Origin: JANMZR01 sp031383555
GTDB taxonomy: Bacteria > Bacteroidota > Bacteroidia > Cytophagales > Spirosomataceae
NCBI GenBank assembly: GCA_031383555.1
Contig: JANMZR010000319.1
Coordinates: forward strand, 1-6,070
Direction: 5' to 3'
DNA: 6,070 bases
The notes beneath the pieces are model-generated. The model did not search any database and was not told the DNA's origin. It saw nothing but the letters and a program-made list of their open reading frames with translations. Made by a program: the position numbers and the translations under genes. This document shows positions 5,754-6,070 of the stretch, one piece after another (positions within the stretch are counted from its first letter, which is position 1; each line of letters opens with the position of its first letter).

Positions 5754-5819
5754 AAATGTAAAGCGGTTCGCCGCCCGATATAAACTGATAAGCGGAACGC
5801 CGCCCGATTTAAATGTAAA
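5754..5819. repeat. GC-rich tandem hairpin repeat between cysE and cysM
   Basis: Two near-identical 24-base units, 5761-5784 and 5790-5813, lie 29 bases apart and differ at three positions. Each holds a short hairpin of identical stem, GCGG and CCGC, with a different loop: TTCG in the first (5763-5774) and AACG in the second (5792-5803). Both are followed by CCGAT. AAATGTAAA occurs on each side, at 5754-5762 and 5811-5819, so the array can be read as two full units plus a decayed third start, or as an insert flanked by a 9-base direct repeat. The GC content is far above the adjoining intergenic sequence. The first unit starts 7 bases after the cysE stop. No T run follows, so it is not an ordinary terminator. 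Confidence 0.75.
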
Positions 5820-5860
5820 AGGGTAAATAAAAAATTTTAGCGTAAAAAACTTATATTTTA

Positions 5861-5868
5861 TTTATTTG
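5861..5868 (+). promoter_or_regulatory. Possible -7 element of the cysteine synthase gene
   Basis: TTTATTTG is one mismatch from TAnnTTTG and sits 21 bases ahead of the ATG at 5890; TATATTTT at 5852-5859 is an equally good rival. TTAG at 5837-5840 is about 20 bases upstream of the first candidate but matches a -33 TTTG poorly. The 136-base gap after cysE makes a separate promoter likely, though the element itself is uncertain. Confidence 0.3.
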
Positions 5869-5889
5869 CAATAAAAATAATTCTCAAAC

Positions 5890-6070
5890 ATGACACTTCT
5901 TGACCTAGTCGGAAACACTCCAATAGTGGAGCTCAATCGCATCAACCCAAATCCGAATGTGAAAATATATGGGAAGTTGGAAGGGCATAACCCTGGTGGA
6001 TCGGTGAAAGACCGTGCCGCACTGAGTATGATAAGAGGTGCTTTAGAGCGTGGTGATATTTACCCAGGAC
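5890..6070 (+). CDS. cysM: Cysteine synthase, CysM (O-acetylserine sulfhydrylase B) type, N-terminal part
   Basis: The first 60 codons of a PLP enzyme that makes cysteine from O-acetylserine and a sulfur donor; the gene runs off the right edge of the window. The N-terminus MTLLDLVGNTPIVEL has the LIGNTP-type substrate loop. LEGHNPGGSVKDRAA carries the PLP-binding lysine, Lys40, in the SVKDR motif. The LEG-NP-GSVKDR-A form is that of the CysM branch; CysK-type enzymes usually have 'E..NP..SVKDR' with a different lead-in. His33 stands where Asn is common. The ATG at 5890-5892 is the natural start, giving the standard family N-terminus. It lies downstream of the serine acetyltransferase on the same strand, which makes its substrate. 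Assignment to CysM rather than CysK rests on this short piece only. Confidence 0.9.
   Translation, partial: MTLLDLVGNTPIVELNRINPNPNVKIYGKLEGHNPGGSVKDRAALSMIRGALERGDIYPG

Noticed and set aside
5731..5761. A strong Shine-Dalgarno-like AGGAGGAGGT followed by ATG at 5750, overlapping the cysE stop
   Set aside because: The purine run encodes Gln-Glu-Glu-Val in the cysE frame, and the ATG opens a frame of only three codons (MKM) before TAA. Shine-Dalgarno sites are not typical in this phylum. It is best seen as coincidence.
5761..5813. Possible CRISPR remnant, from two 24-base direct repeats at a 29-base spacing
   Set aside because: The gap between units is only 5 bases, too short for a spacer, there are only two units with mismatches, and no cas gene is present.

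Overview
The window looks like a piece of a Bacteroidota chromosome, most likely from a Cytophagales- or Chitinophagales-like lineage. The clues are AT-rich sequence, almost no Shine-Dalgarno sites ahead of genes, an exact Bacteroidota-type -7 promoter element (TAnnTTTG) ahead of the serine acetyltransferase gene, the end of a DUF5686 outer-membrane barrel protein (a family typical of this phylum), and the protein relatives that can be recognised. The genus cannot be named from the sequence alone.

Layout. Bases 1-363 (+) are the 3' end of a DUF5686-type outer-membrane protein gene. It converges, with a 5-base gap, on a minus-strand voltage-gated K+ channel gene (369-1208). Next on the minus strand are a small DoxX-like four-helix membrane protein (1290-1655), a thiolase (1793-3001) and an exported M20-family amidohydrolase (3240-4847). 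The last three each have their own intrinsic terminator just downstream, so they read as single-gene transcripts rather than an operon. At 4848-4955 is a divergent promoter region. From it a serine O-acetyltransferase (4956-5753, +) is read toward a cysteine synthase of CysM type (5890 to the window end, +).

How the genes fit together. The clearest functional unit is the right-hand pair: serine acetyltransferase makes O-acetylserine and the cysteine synthase turns it into cysteine. The other genes are housekeeping or accessory singletons with no evident shared pathway. The thiolase is probably a fatty-acid or acyl-CoA gene under its own regulator, because a perfect 26-base palindrome lies about 100 bases upstream of its start.

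The non-coding parts hold the most notable structure: the 26-base palindrome (3088-3113), a C-run/G-run hairpin element just ahead of the thiolase start (3011-3045), and a GC-rich tandem hairpin repeat between the two cysteine genes (5754-5819). I found no CRISPR array, transposase, tRNA, rRNA or phage gene, and no convincing new multi-gene system. No gene-free stretch exceeds 300 bases; the longest is 3002-3239.
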